A stretch of DNA of 64,000 bases from Ziziphus jujuba. Lineage: Eukaryota > Streptophyta > Magnoliopsida > Rosales > Rhamnaceae. Positions 1 to 11,425 of this stretch are shown one piece after another. The position numbers and the translations under genes were made by a program. The stretch covers positions 7,446,501-7,510,500 of the forward strand of contig NC_083387.1 of assembly GCF_031755915.1 (NCBI RefSeq), read 5' to 3'. A model generated the notes under the pieces. That model had not been told where the DNA came from. It searched no databases and worked only from the letters and a program-made list of their open reading frames with translations. Each line of letters starts with the position of its first letter. Position 1 is the stretch's first letter.

Positions 1-880
1 TTTTCCTGGAATTGGTGTCGTTAGTGGCATTAATCCCGGTTTCCCCATTTGGGTTTTGTTCAGAGACTGTGGATTCCTCTTGAGAAATGGCCAATCCAGT
101 TCGATCCTGCAACGGAGAATTTTTGTTCTCCTGGATACCCATATGAGATCCAAGTGCTTTAAGTGAAGGGCTACTCGAAACTCTCGGCATTTTACCATTC
201 ACCATTAATGTATTAGATCTAGAAGGAAGTTCACCATTACTCAAACCCAACTGACCAGTTCGACCATTGAAACTCCTACTTCCAAAGCAAGAAAACCTCG
301 CAGCCCTCTCTGCAAATCCAGGATCAGCGGAGAATTCCGCCACAGTGGAATTCAAAGGCATGGATTTTCCCAAACTGGGTATTTTCTCTTTGACTAAATG
401 ATCCATCATGGGCAAGTTAATTTTGGGTGGAGAATTCAGAGGAGTGCTATAACAGGAAGTGTTCGTACTGTTATTCCCACCAATGTAAGAACTCGCCGGA
501 ATCGTAGTACCACTTCCTAGCAGAGGCTGAGAATGCGGTGAGATCTCGCCGGAGTTGCCAATGTTCCCGAGCTTCCCAATCAACTCTCTGATCACAAAGT
601 TTTCGTTAGAGACGTTGGAATTGGAAGCCGCCGGAGAAGAAACCATGGAACTCAGAGCCGAATCGAAGTGCATACTCTGATCCGTTGACTTATTATTATT
701 ATTATCCCAGGAGCTTGGATTGTAAAAGCAATCCGGGGATCTATCTGAAGAGCAATTCATCTCCGTGGGTTGAATTTCAAGAGCGGCCGAGATTGCATGC
801 CAAGTGGGAATGGACGGTCCTGATTCGAAGTGAAGAGGTGGTGGTGGGATTCCCGCATTCAGAAAGAAGTCATTCTCCAT
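1..880 (-). CDS. BHLH62: bHLH62-like transcription factor, exon 1 (partial, N-terminal part)
   Basis: The ATG is at 880-878 and the frame stays open to the window edge, giving about 293 codons. The read starts MENDFFLNAG and contains VIRELIGKLGNIGNSG (near residues 93-108) and FAERAARFSCFGSRSF (near residues 190-206). These are hallmarks of the plant bHLH62/bHLH78 subfamily as I remember Arabidopsis bHLH62 (At3g07340), which also begins MENELFMNAG. The last residues before the edge are ...TNDTNSRK, which fits the basic SRKRK stretch that precedes the bHLH domain in this family. The DNA-binding bHLH domain itself lies outside the window. The protein is Ser/Asn-rich here, as expected for this regulatory N-terminal half. 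Function is inferred from family: a nuclear, E/G-box-binding transcription factor. It is transcribed away from the transposon-rich interval. Confidence 0.9.
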   Translation of the reverse strand, partial: MENDFFLNAGIPPPPLHFESGPSIPTWHAISAALEIQPTEMNCSSDRSPDCFYNPSSWDNNNNKSTDQSMHFDSALSSMVSSPAASNSNVSNENFVIRELIGKLGNIGNSGEISPHSQPLLGSGTTIPASSYIGGNNSTNTSCYSTPLNSPPKINLPMMDHLVKEKIPSLGKSMPLNSTVAEFSADPGFAERAARFSCFGSRSFNGRTGQLGLSNGELPSRSNTLMVNGKMPRVSSSPSLKALGSHMGIQENKNSPLQDRTGLAISQEESTVSEQNPNGETGINATNDTNSRK

Positions 881-1303
881 CGAACCAAAAATGGACACCA
901 AATGAAAACAAAAGCTTAAAAGATTGATTTTGAGCTGATAGCTTTGTTATTGGAAGGATGAGAAAAAGTTTTTTTTTTTTTTTCTTTTTTTGTTTTGGGG
1001 GGGGTGTTCTTTTTATGGTCACAATGGAGGGGAGAGACTAGAGAGATGAAACGAAGATGGTGTGGGAAAGTGAAGCAGAGAGAAGTGAATGATGGTGAGG
1101 GGGGTTTAAAATGGAGAAATGTGGGTTGAATATGATTGCATTGGTGGGTGAGAAAGAAGAATGTGTTTTACTCAACAAAAGCAGAGCTTAAGCAAAGTGC
1201 ACACGCTCACAATCAAAAATAAAAAGAGAATTTGAGAAAGAAAGACAGAAAGAAAAGAAGAATAGAAAAGGGGGGAAGAAGATGGTTTGGGATTATGGAG
1301 GAG

Positions 1304-1310
1304 TTATATA
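1304..1310 (-). promoter_or_regulatory. candidate TATA box of the bHLH62-like gene
   Basis: On the minus strand the sequence reads GGCCTATATAACTCC, a good plant TATA box, about 425 bp upstream of the ATG. A start site near 1275 would give a long CT-rich 5' leader (the plus strand is GA-rich from 1000 to 1280), which is usual for this family. No transcript evidence is available. Confidence 0.45.
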
Positions 1311-1436
1311 GGCCAAAATAGGATTGTTTGACTTCTTATTTTTTTTCTTTTTTTCTTTTAAATTTTATTATTATTATTATTAATTATTTTCATTTTGGTT
1401 GGGTAGGGGGTTTTCTTGGGTAGTGTGGTAATTCTA

Positions 1437-1460
1437 CTTCTTCTTCTTCTTCTTCTTCTT
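1437..1460. repeat. (TTC)n microsatellite
   Basis: Eight uninterrupted TTC triplets lie about 130 bp upstream of the candidate TATA box of the bHLH62-like gene. Confidence 0.95.
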
Positions 1461-4400
1461 GGCTCCGTAAAAGACGGAAGAAGGATGGAAGAAAGGTGTT
1501 GCCGGTCCTTGGACGTAAAAGCACACGCTCAATGCTTGTTTCCTCTCTCGAAATAATCAGTCCACTGCCCTTGCATTCAATCCAGGTTTCGGAATTTTCT
1601 AGTCTCTTTCCACTTTTTTTTTCTTTTCTCTTATTTATTTATTTTTTGTTTTATTATCATTTTAAGCTATACTAAAAGAACTTAAAATAAATAAGATTCT
1701 TGCTTAATGCGCATGTCTTAATTCTCAAAAGGATTGAAGTTGCAACAATTTGAACTTGTACATATTTTTTAAAGACCATATATAGATATATATTTCAAGT
1801 AACTTTCATGTAATTTACCAAAAAGGGAATTTCATGTATAAGGATATTATAAAACTTGAATAAAATTTCCGTTTTTCTTCTGATTTTTGTTTTTCAAATA
1901 CTATTAAAATATATTTGAGTTTTGTTAATATGACAAGTCCAATTTATAAGTGAATTTGAAGGTATACAGAACAGAAAGTGATGTGTATATCAAAAATGAT
2001 TAGGACCAAAAAACAGCTAATAAAATTGTCGTGTATATGGTTTTTTCAATTCAGCATATACACATTTTCTTCTTTATATTTTCCACCGATGAGAGCTTCA
2101 ATGCGTAATTTTATTTGGTCTAATGAATCAAATTTTAGCTCATATAATACATCAAATTGTAACCCTGCAGTATGGAGATGGAGTCCAAGATAATAAAGAT
2201 ATATAAATACCCATTTGGGGCAGTCATATTGGCGGCTAAAAAATTATTTTCAATATAGATTTATTTGTTTTTGTTTTTCCTCTTTCCGCTATATATATAT
2301 ATATTTTTTTTTTTCCAAGTTTCTTCTTGCCTATATTGTTCGGGTAATAAATTTTATGACATAGCGTTCGGGTAATAATTAAGCAAACCAATATAATATC
2401 CAGCAATCATTGGAGTCAACACTAGGGGTTTGTTTGGATTAAAAGTCAAAGTAAATTAAATAGGTTCTTAAATATTGTGCCGGTTAAAATTTTATTGAAA
2501 AATTCTTAAAATAAAAAAATACAAATATTTTCTTATTATAAAAAAAATGAAGGATTAAATATACAAATTTAATGATAAATATATATATATAAATATATCT
2601 ATATAATATGAACCGGAACGTGTTTGAGGCCGAGTCAATCATTTCATTAAATTCCCCAACTCGGCGGTTAACCCGGGTTTGGTCGGGTTCACATAGCAGG
2701 ATGAGTAACCGACTAAGCTCTCGGAAATAAAAAAATAAAAAAAACTCCTTGCAGCTCAATTTCTACGAAGCAGAAGAGAAAGCACCATTTCCTATATAAT
2801 CCAATTAAAAGCTGTTTCCCAAACTTATGGCATTGAAAAACAAGTTTTCCTACATTTTTATTAACCCCACAGATTTGGACTGCCATTTTGTTAACTTCAT
2901 CATCCGAATTCAATACCTTCTTGCTCTTCTTTAATCCCAAAGCCATTGATGCCAAATGCTATTCCCCAATATTGTCCATTTGCCTCGGCGGCAAATTGTG
3001 TTTTCGATTAAGTTAACAGCCATTTTTCTATGTGTTTTTATGTTATTCTATGTCTTATAAAATTAAAGAATATTTAATTATTTTCGTGCAATATATTATA
3101 ATGGAGCGCAATAAGAATTCAGATAGGAAATGGATCATCATAATCCATTTTAGTTATATATTAATGTTAGGAACTTGGGATAATGAGAAGTGCCATCGTA
3201 AGAAGGGACAGGGAAAAAAAAAAAAAAAAAAAAGCGCACAGAGAGTGGGGTTTTAGCTATTGCTTTTCCTGATATTTCAGTGGAAAATTATTTGAAGAAA
3301 GTATCATTCAAATATCAATAAATTCTATATAACAAAGTGTATTATTCTTCAATTCACAAATATTGAAAATCATTGATTTCCATTAGTAATCTTTTCTTGT
3401 TCTTGTTCTTGTTCCTTTTTTTTTTTTTGGGTTAAAATAAAAACATTTAAAATGAATATGATTAATCTAATATATTAATAAAGTGTAGGGCTTGCCCTAG
3501 AACTCCAAAACTTAATTAGGACATAGAAACTATATTCAATACTGCCATAACTAGAATGCTATACTTATCTTGATATTGTAACCCTATTCCATAATCATAT
3601 GCCCTACCTACTTACTATGTTATACAAAAAATAAAATAAAATAAAATAAACTATCTATACATGCAATATATATAACACATTGAGCACCTAAAAAAAGGAC
3701 CAACTTTTGTTAATGAAAAAGGGCAGATGGAAAGAGAAAAAAAGGGCATTGGGTAACTAAAAAGGAGAGTGACATTCTTGTTGACATATTAAAGATAAAC
3801 TCAAAGAACTGTTAAGTAGGTCCAAGCTAATTTATACAGCAGACCCCTTGACCCCCTCAAATTTAATTGGTTTTTCATTATTGTAAAACATTCAATGAAG
3901 CTTACATATATAGATTCCAATATTATCCAATACAAGATGCAGAAGAAGTACTAGCAAACCACACTCGATGTATGAACTGGAATAAAAGGTTTTGAATGGA
4001 TTTTGAAATTTTCAGCTGTCAATGAAATATATTGAAATAAAGAAAAATTGAAATAGAATTAAATAATTAAAAAAATAAGCTTCCCAATTTAATAGTATTA
4101 TTGCTACCTCCACGTTGCAAAATGCATGCAAATAATTAAGAAAATTTATAAACTAGAGGATGCAAAATATAAGAAACTAGTAGGAGATCGAGCATTTAGA
4201 GTTGTCCTGCCGACATGTATAAAAATTGACCCTGAATTTTTTATTTTTCAATTTTTTAAAAAAAGAAGATAAACAAAAAAGATATGGGAAACAAAGGCAC
4301 ATCCAAATGCAATTATGAATTCATGGGAAAGGCCATTATGAAAAGTGGTATGGTAATTAATATCCCACTTTTTTTTATTTTCTTTTTTCCTGGGTCAAAA

Positions 4401-4881
4401 TTTGTTGCGATTTAAACCACAATCCAACATGAATTATATAGATTGCTTATAAAACAAAGCATGATAAGCAAGTGATTACAAGAAAAAGATTTCAACAAAC
4501 AATTTATGTATCAATTCGTATAATAATTTCTTAAATTTCAATTTACTTAGGTGTACATATTAACTGTTTCCTCGTTCCATTTTGATACCTACTTATATAA
4601 TGTAATAAGATTCTTTGATAATTCTCTCTATATCTCCATTTATATGATAAATTATCTTATATAAACTACAATCATTACTATTGTTTTGATGGGATTGTTA
4701 CTTATGATCATAATTACAAAGTGGACACAAATTGCTAATAGTCCACCACAGATTATGACACGGTTTTCTTTGTCTATTTTTTTTTTTTTTTTTTTTTTAG
4801 GTATTCAATTATGACAAGAATATGTTGTCCTTTGATAAATTTGTAATATTAAGCAACTTGAAAACTTGAGTAAGGGAAAGT

Positions 4882-4912
<31 letters not shown>

Positions 4913-4985
4913 TGATATATATACGTAAAACTATGATAATTTTTTTCTCCTCTTTTGCTGGGCAAAGATCTTTCTTTTCTTAAAT
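1461..4985. other. intergenic, no gene recognised
   Basis: AT-rich DNA with homopolymer runs and AT microsatellites (for example 4885-4906). Small open frames are present but show no codon structure, splice context or recognisable family. I see no RNA gene or transposon ends here. Confidence 0.6.
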
Positions 4986-4988
4986 TAT

Positions 4989-5140
4989 CACTACTCGAAA
5001 ATTGATATCTAGCGACACTTATTTAGCGACGCTACGAAACAAACACGTCTGAAAAAACAAAACCGCGACTTTGAGGTTAATGCGTCAGTAAAAATTCAAT
5101 AAATATACGACGTACTATATAGATTGTGCGTCGCCTGTTC
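4989..5140. repeat. left end and left subterminal region of the CACTA element
   Basis: After the terminal CACTACT the sequence holds scattered copies of the motif, such as TAGCGACAC, TAGCGACGC, AATGCGTCAG, ACGACGTAC and GTGCGTCGCCTGTTC. They are less regular than the right subterminal block. In CACTA elements such motifs are transposase-binding sites; here that role is inferred from position. Confidence 0.7.
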
Positions 5141-7433
5141 TCTCCTCCACTTTTTTTTTTTAGTTCTTTTAATTAATCTTAATTTAACAACAAATAACCC
5201 ATAAAGATATTAGAGCAACATAACTGAGGTTGATTTTTTTTTTTTCTTTTTTGTTATACGTTTAACAGGCGACCCACAGGCGACGCACCAATAAGATTGT
5301 GCGTCGCCTGTTCTTTTTTTTTTTTTCAATTTTTTTGTTTAAACATTTAAAAAAAAATCAAAATAGGACTATAACAAAAATTGAACCCAAGACCTCTTAC
5401 ACTCTCAAGAAATCACCACACCACTAGGCCAAATCACTTATATGTACTAACACAGCAAAAATTGGCTAATATAGTGTTAGGCGACGCATTATTCAAACAA
5501 TGCGTCGCCAAATACAAGAACAGGCGACGCATTCCTCAACAAATGCGTCGCCTGTTCTTTTTTTTTTTCAATTTTTTTGTTTAAACATTTTAAAAAAATA
5601 AAATCAAAATAAGACCAATTGAACCCAGGACCTCATTCACTCTCAGAAAATCACCACACCACTAGGCCAAATCACTTATATGTACACAACAAAAATTGGC
5701 TAATAGAGTGTTAGGCGACGCATTATTGAAACAATGCGTCGCCAAATACAAGAACAGGCGACGTATTCCTCAACAAATGCGTCGCCTGTTCTTTTTTTTT
5801 TTTCAATTTTTTTGTTTAAACATTTAAAAAAACTAAAATCAAAATAGGATCATAACAAAAATTGAACCCAAGACCTCATACACTCTTAGGAAATAACCAC
5901 ACCACTAGGCCAAATCACTTATATGTACTAATACAGCAAAAATTGGCTAATATAGTGTTAGGCGACGCATTATTGAATCAATGCGTCGCCAAATACAAGA
6001 ACAGGCGACGCATTCCTCAACAAATGCGTCGCCTGTTCTTTTTTTTTTTTCAATTTTTTTGTTTAAACATTTAAAAAAATAAAATCAAAATAGGACCATA
6101 ACAAGAATTGAATCCAGGACCTCTTACACTCTCAAAAAATCACCACACCACTAGGCCAAATCACTTATATGTATTAATACAGCAAAAATTGGCTAATATA
6201 GTGTTAGGCGACGCATTATTCAAACAATGCATCGCCAAATACAAGAACACGCATTCCTAAACAAATGCGTCGCCTGTTCTTTTTTTTTTTTCAATTTTTT
6301 TGTTTAAACATTTAAAAAAAATAAAATCAAAATAAGACCATAACAAGAATTGAACCCAGGACCTCATTCACTCTCAGAAAATCACCACACCACTAGGCCA
6401 AATCACTTATATGTACTAATACAACAAAAATTGGCTAATAAAGTGTTAGGCGACGCATTATTGTAACAAGAACAGGCGACGTATTCCTCAACAAATGCGT
6501 CGCCTGTTCTTTTTTTTTTTTCAATTTTTTTGTTTAAACATTTAAAAAAAAAATCAAAATAGGACCATAACAAGAATTGAACCCAGGACCTCATACACTC
6601 TCAGGAAATCACCACACCACTAGGCCAAATCACTTATATGTACTAATACAGCAACAATTGGCTAATATAGTGTTAGGCGACGCATTATTCAAACAATGCG
6701 TCACCAAATACAAGAACAGGCGACGCATTCCTCAACAAATGCGTCGCCTGTTCATTTTTTTTTTTCAATTTTTTTGTTTAAACATTTAAAAAAAATAAAA
6801 TCAAAACAGGACCATAACAAGAATTGAACCCAGGACCTCATACACTCTCAGGAAATCACCACACCACTAGGCCAAATCACTTATATGTACTAATATAGCA
6901 AAAATTGGCTAATATAGTATTAGGCGACACATTATTCAAACCGCATTCCTCAACAAATGCGTCGCCTGTTCATTTTTTTTTTTCAATTTTTTTGTTTAAA
7001 CATTTAAAAATTTTTTTTTTTCAATTTTTTTGTTTAAACATTTAAAAAAAATAAAATTAAAATAGGACAATAACAAGAATTGAACCCAAGACCTCATACA
7101 CTCTCAGGAAATAACCACACCACTAGCCCAAATCACTTATATGTACTAATACAGCAACAATTGGCTAATATAGTGTTAGGCGACGCATTATTCAAACAAT
7201 GCGTCGCCAAATGCGTCGCCTGTTCTTTTTTTTTTTTTCAATTTTTTTGTTTAAACATTTAAAAAAAATAAAATCAAAATAAGACCATAACAAGAATTGA
7301 ACCCAAGACCTCATACACTCTCAGGAAATCACCACACCACTAGACCAAATCACTTATATGTACTAATATAGCAAATATTGGCTAATATAGTATTAGACGA
7401 CGTATTATTCAAACAATGCGTCGCCAAATACAA

Positions 7434-7481
7434 GAACAGGCGACGCATTTGTTGATTCCTCAACAAATGCGTCGCCTGTTC
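7434..7481. repeat. longest array hairpin: perfect 22-bp stem, 4-nt loop
   Basis: In this copy the second hairpin has arms 7434-7455 and 7460-7481, perfectly complementary, with loop TTCC. The arms begin GAACAGGCGACGCATTTG. Most other copies have a 16-bp stem and the 8-nt loop CCTCAACA, which looks like this form after loss of 8 nt from the left arm. It may preserve the ancestral hairpin. Confidence 0.85.
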
Positions 7482-7499
7482 ATTTTTTTTTTTCAATTT

Positions 7500-9374
7500 T
7501 TTTGTTTAAACATTTAAAAAAAATAAAATCAAAACAGGACCATAACAAGAATTGAACCCAAGACCTCATACACTCTCAGGAAATAACCACACCACGAGGC
7601 CAAATCACTTATATGTATTAATACAGCAAAAATTGGCTAATATAGTGTTAGGCGACGCATTATTCAAACAATGCGTCGCCAAATACAAGAACAGGCGACG
7701 CATTCCTCAACAAATACGTCGCCTGTTCTTTTTTTTTTTTCAATTTTTTTGTTTAAACATTTAAAAAAAATAAAATCAAACTAAGACCATAACAAGAATT
7801 GAACCCAGGACCTCATACACTCTTAGAAAATCACCACACCACTAAGCCAAATCACTTATATATACTAATATAGCAAATATTGGCTAATATAGTGTTAGGC
7901 GACGCATTATTGAATCAATGCGTCGCCAAATACAAGAACAGGCCTCAACAAATGCGTCGCCTGTTCATTTTTTTTTTTTAATTTTTTTGTTTAAACATTT
8001 AAAAAAAAATCAAAATAGGACCATAACAAGAATTGAACCCAGGACCTCATACACTCTCAGGAAATGACCATACCACTAGGCCAAATCACTTATATGTACT
8101 AATACAGCAAAAATTGGCTAATATAGTATTAAGCGACGCATTATTCAAACAATGCAAGAACAGGCGACGCATTCCTCAACAAATGCGTCGCCTGTTCATT
8201 TTTTTTTTTCAATTTTTTTGTTTAAACATTTAAAAAAAATAAAATCAAAACAGGACCATAACAAAAATTGAACCCAGGACCTCATACACTCTCAGAAAAT
8301 CACCACACCACTAGGCCAAATCACTTATATGTACTAATACAGCAAAAATTGGCTAATATAGTATTAGGCGACACATTATTCAAACCGCATTCCTCAACAA
8401 ATGCGTCGCCTGTTCATTTTTTTTTTTTCAATTTTTTTGTTTAAACATTTAAAAAAAATAAAATCAAAACAGGACCATAACAAGAATTGAACCCAAGACC
8501 TCATACACTCTCAGGAAATAACCACACCACTAGGCCAAATCACTTATATGTACTAATACAGCAAAAATTGGCTAATATAGTGTTAGGCGACGCATTATTC
8601 AAACAATGCGTCGCCAAATACAAGAACAGGCGACGCATTCCTCAACAAATACGTCGCCTGTTCTATTTTTTTTTTCAATTTTTTTGTTTAAACATTTAAA
8701 AAAAATAAAATCAAACTAAGACCATAACAAGAATTGAACCCAGGACCTCATACACTCTTAGAAAATCACCACACCACTAAGCCAAATCACTTATATATAC
8801 TAATATAGCAAATATTGGCTAATATAGTGTTAGGCGACGCATTATTGAATCAATGCGTCGCCAAATACAAGAACAGGCCTCAGCAAATGCGTCGCCTGTT
8901 CATTTTTTTTTTTTCAATTTTTTTGTTTAAACATTTAAAAAAAAAATCAAAATAGGACCATAACAAGAATTGAACCCAGGACCTCATACACTCTCAGGAA
9001 ATTACCATACCACTAGGCCAAATCACTTATATGTACTAATACAGCAAAAATTGGCTAATATAGTAGTAAGCGACGCATTATTCAAACAATGCAAGAACAG
9101 GCGACGCATTCCTCAACAAATGCGTCGCCTGTTCATTTTTTTTTTTCAATTTTTTTGTTTAAACATTTAAAAAAAATAAAATCAAAATAGAACCATAACA
9201 AGAATTGAACCTAAGACCTCATACAATCTCAGGAAATAACCACACCACTAGGCCAAATCACTTATATGTACTAATACAGCAAAAATTGGCTAATATAGTG
9301 TTAGGCGACGCATTATTCAAACAATGCGTCGCCAAATACAAGAACAGGCGATGCGTCGCCTGTTCGCCTGTTCT
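7500..9374. repeat. higher-order duplication: two ~937-bp blocks of four units
   Basis: Rare variants recur with a ~937-bp period. A shortened second hairpin (ACAGGCCTCA) lies near 7940 and 8877. A form missing part of the first hairpin (CAATGCAAGAACAGG) lies near 8153 and 9090. A CAAATACGTCGCC variant lies near 7710 and 8646. This points to one recent duplication of a four-unit block, 7500-8437 to 8437-9374. Confidence 0.75.
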
Positions 9375-9739
9375 TTTTTTTTTTTTCAATTTTTTTGTTT
9401 AAACATTTAAAAAAAATAAAATCAAAATAAGACCATAACAAGAATTGAACCCAGGACCTCATACACTCTCATGAAATCACCACACCACTAGGCCAAATCA
9501 CTTATATGTACTAATATAGCAAATATTGGCTAATATAGTGTTTGGCGACGCATTATTAAATCAATGCGTCGCCAAATACAAGAACAGGCGACGCATTCCT
9601 CAACAAATGCGTCGCCTGTTCCTTTTTTTTTTTTAAATTTTTTTGTTTAAACATTTAAAAAAAATAAAATCAAAATAGGACCATAACAAGAATTGAACCC
9701 AAGACCTCCTACACTCTCAAGAAATCACCACACCACAGG

Positions 9740-11040
9740 CAATCCTTCTTGAAGAGAATACGTTGCCTATTCTCTCAATTAACAAAAACAAAAATTTTGA
9801 AAGACATGCAAATTTTATAAAGAATAAAGGTGTACTTGAAAAACAGAAAAATAAGCAGCAATCTTCGATATTTTGCTTCGCATTTTTAAGAAATATTTTC
9901 AGTTTTTATTTGTAGTTGAAAAATAAAAATATTAATCAAAGAAAAAAAATGCAATTGGGAGAAAAGGCGCGTTCTTGCCATTTTTTGAAAATTTTTGGCG
10001 CGTTTTTAAATTTTTACGCGCTCCTTTAAATCCATTTTTTCTTTTTTAAAACTACATCAAGTACACCACCTAATCGATATTAGATTTGGAAGCAATCTAA
10101 GAGAGACTTGAAGAGTGAGATATTCCAGGTTTCATTTTTCATTTGCCTACGTTGTCGTCGGCCGAGAAGCTAGATTTCTCTTTGTCGCCCTCGTGATTTT
10201 TTGGTTTTCTTCTTTCTTTATCTCCATCGTTTAGGTGAGTTTCTTTTTTCTTAACATGAGGTGGGTTGTTTTTTTTTTTTTTTTTTCATTTTAACTGCAG
10301 CTTAGGTTCATTGGGTTTTATTAATCTTGCTTTTTTAGAAATTATGTTTGTGATATTGCTTGACATTATTTTGCTAAGTTCAACAAGTATTTTGTGTTGA
10401 AGATTAACTTGAATCAAGATGGTCTATTGTTTTAACTTCACCACAACATCGTACGGTTGTTGAAGAAGATGTTCTTGGAGATACAAAGATGGCTCACAAT
10501 CCATTTGTCATATAGTTGCCAAGTGTCGATGAAAATGATAATGAGGATGAATGTGAGAGTGACTATGTTTGTAATGACTATGAGGGGAGAAATGTGATTT
10601 GTCAAATCTTAAGAACAATGGTAATATTTTTTAAATTTTCATTTATACTAAATTACAAATTTAATAATGATTAATATTTTATTTATTTTGCATAAGTGCA
10701 TGCTAATAACTTTTTTAATGTTTCCATATGCAGTATGAGGATGTAATATCGTCAACAAGAGGTCAACTTCCATCTCAATGAATATGCATTCATGGAAGTT
10801 TAATTAATATTAAATTTGTTATGAAAAATACAATAGCTTACAAATTATGTAAAAATATATCAATGAGATGATATTTAATTTATTTGATAATTAATTTGTT
10901 ATGACAAAATATTTATTTAAAATTTTTGTATTCTATTTATTTTGGATGAAGCTAGTTTTCATTTTTTTGTATTTTAATTATTTTTATATTTTTACTATTT
11001 TAATCACTTTTCACAAAATTTAAAAAAATTAAAAAAAAAA
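9740..11040. other. unique internal region of the CACTA element
   Basis: Non-repetitive and AT-rich. It contains a CT/G-richer stretch at 10140-10230 followed by a GTGAGT-like donor at 10234, which resembles a 5' untranslated exon. Near 10420-10620 there are short exon-like phrases with several stops. I cannot identify a protein. It may be a decayed transposase-gene leader or captured host sequence. Confidence 0.4.
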
Positions 11041-11425
11041 AAGAAGGGGCGACGCATTAAGAAATAATGCGTCGCTAAAAGTGTCGATCCGTCGTTAAAT
11101 AGGCGACTCTATTAATGCGTCTCTAAATAGGCAATTATACTAATGCGTCGCTAAATAGTCAACTCTATTAATGCGTCACTAAATAGGCGACTCTATTAAT
11201 GCGTCGCTAAATAGTCACTTTATTAATGCGTCGCTAAATAGACGACTCTACTAATGCGTCGCTAAATAGTAAAATGCGTCGCTAAATAGGCGACACTAAT
11301 AATGCGTCTTTAAATAGTCAATGCGTCGCTAAATAGGCGACTCTATTAATGCGTCGCTAAAAGTAAATATGAGTCGCTAAAAAGTCAAAAATAGGCGACT
11401 CTTATAATGCGTCGCTTGTTGTCTT
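11041..11425. repeat. right subterminal repeats, ~28-bp unit
   Basis: About a dozen tandem or near-tandem copies of a unit that begins AATGCGTCGCTAAATAGGCG and ends ACTCTATT. Each unit pairs GCGTCGC with GGCGAC in opposite orientation. Variants include CAACTCTATT, GCGTCACTAAAT and copies shortened to CGTCGCTAAATAG. Position and density fit transposase-binding sites of a CACTA element. Confidence 0.85.

Larger units (their letters stand above)
5379..9725 (-). other. tRNA-like Pol III promoter segment repeated in each array unit
   Basis: On the minus strand each unit reads TGGCCTAGTGG followed by GGTTCAATTC. The first is a perfect fit to the Pol III A box (TRGCNNAGYGG) and the second is close to the B box (GGTTCGANTCC). 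In the copy at 6574-6627 the A box is 6617-6627, the B box 6574-6583, and 33 nt separate them, a tRNA-like spacing. A T-run lies within about 40 nt beyond the B box and could terminate Pol III. I count 19 copies of the B-box part. No full cloverleaf is evident, so this is a tRNA-derived remnant rather than a tRNA gene. Transcription is inferred, not shown. Confidence 0.6.
5302..9738. repeat. 19-copy ~240-bp tandem array (internal satellite of the CACTA element)
   Basis: The marker TTTTTTTGTTTAAACATTT recurs 19 times at intervals of about 219-250 bp (near 5335, 5577, 5812, 6055, 6297, 6535, 6772, 7001, 7249, 7499, 7747, 7985, 8215, 8434, 8683, 8922, 9150, 9395, 9638). A full unit has, in plus-strand order: a hairpin with stem GGCGACGCATT and an 8-nt loop; a second hairpin with stem GAACAGGCGACGCATT and an 8-nt loop; a T-run; the TTTAAACATTT marker; an A-rich stretch; and a segment that is tRNA-like on the minus strand. 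Copies differ by small deletions, mostly within the hairpins. The open frames of 60-70 codons starting MNPRPHTLSG are only this repeat read in one frame and are not genes. Confidence 0.95.

Noticed and set aside
2713..2955. 80-codon minus-strand open frame MASMALGLKKSKK...
   Set aside because: It might be an exon, but no further exons, domain or family could be recognised and it drifts into Phe-rich low complexity.
5381..9402. Family of 60-70-codon open frames starting MNPRPHTLSG or similar
   Set aside because: They are the 240-bp repeat read in one frame, crossing hairpins and T-runs (poly-Phe). They reflect the array, not a gene family.
5302..9738. CRISPR-like or prokaryotic repeat array
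   Set aside because: Units are ~240 bp with no short repeat/unique spacer structure, and the setting is a plant CACTA transposon.
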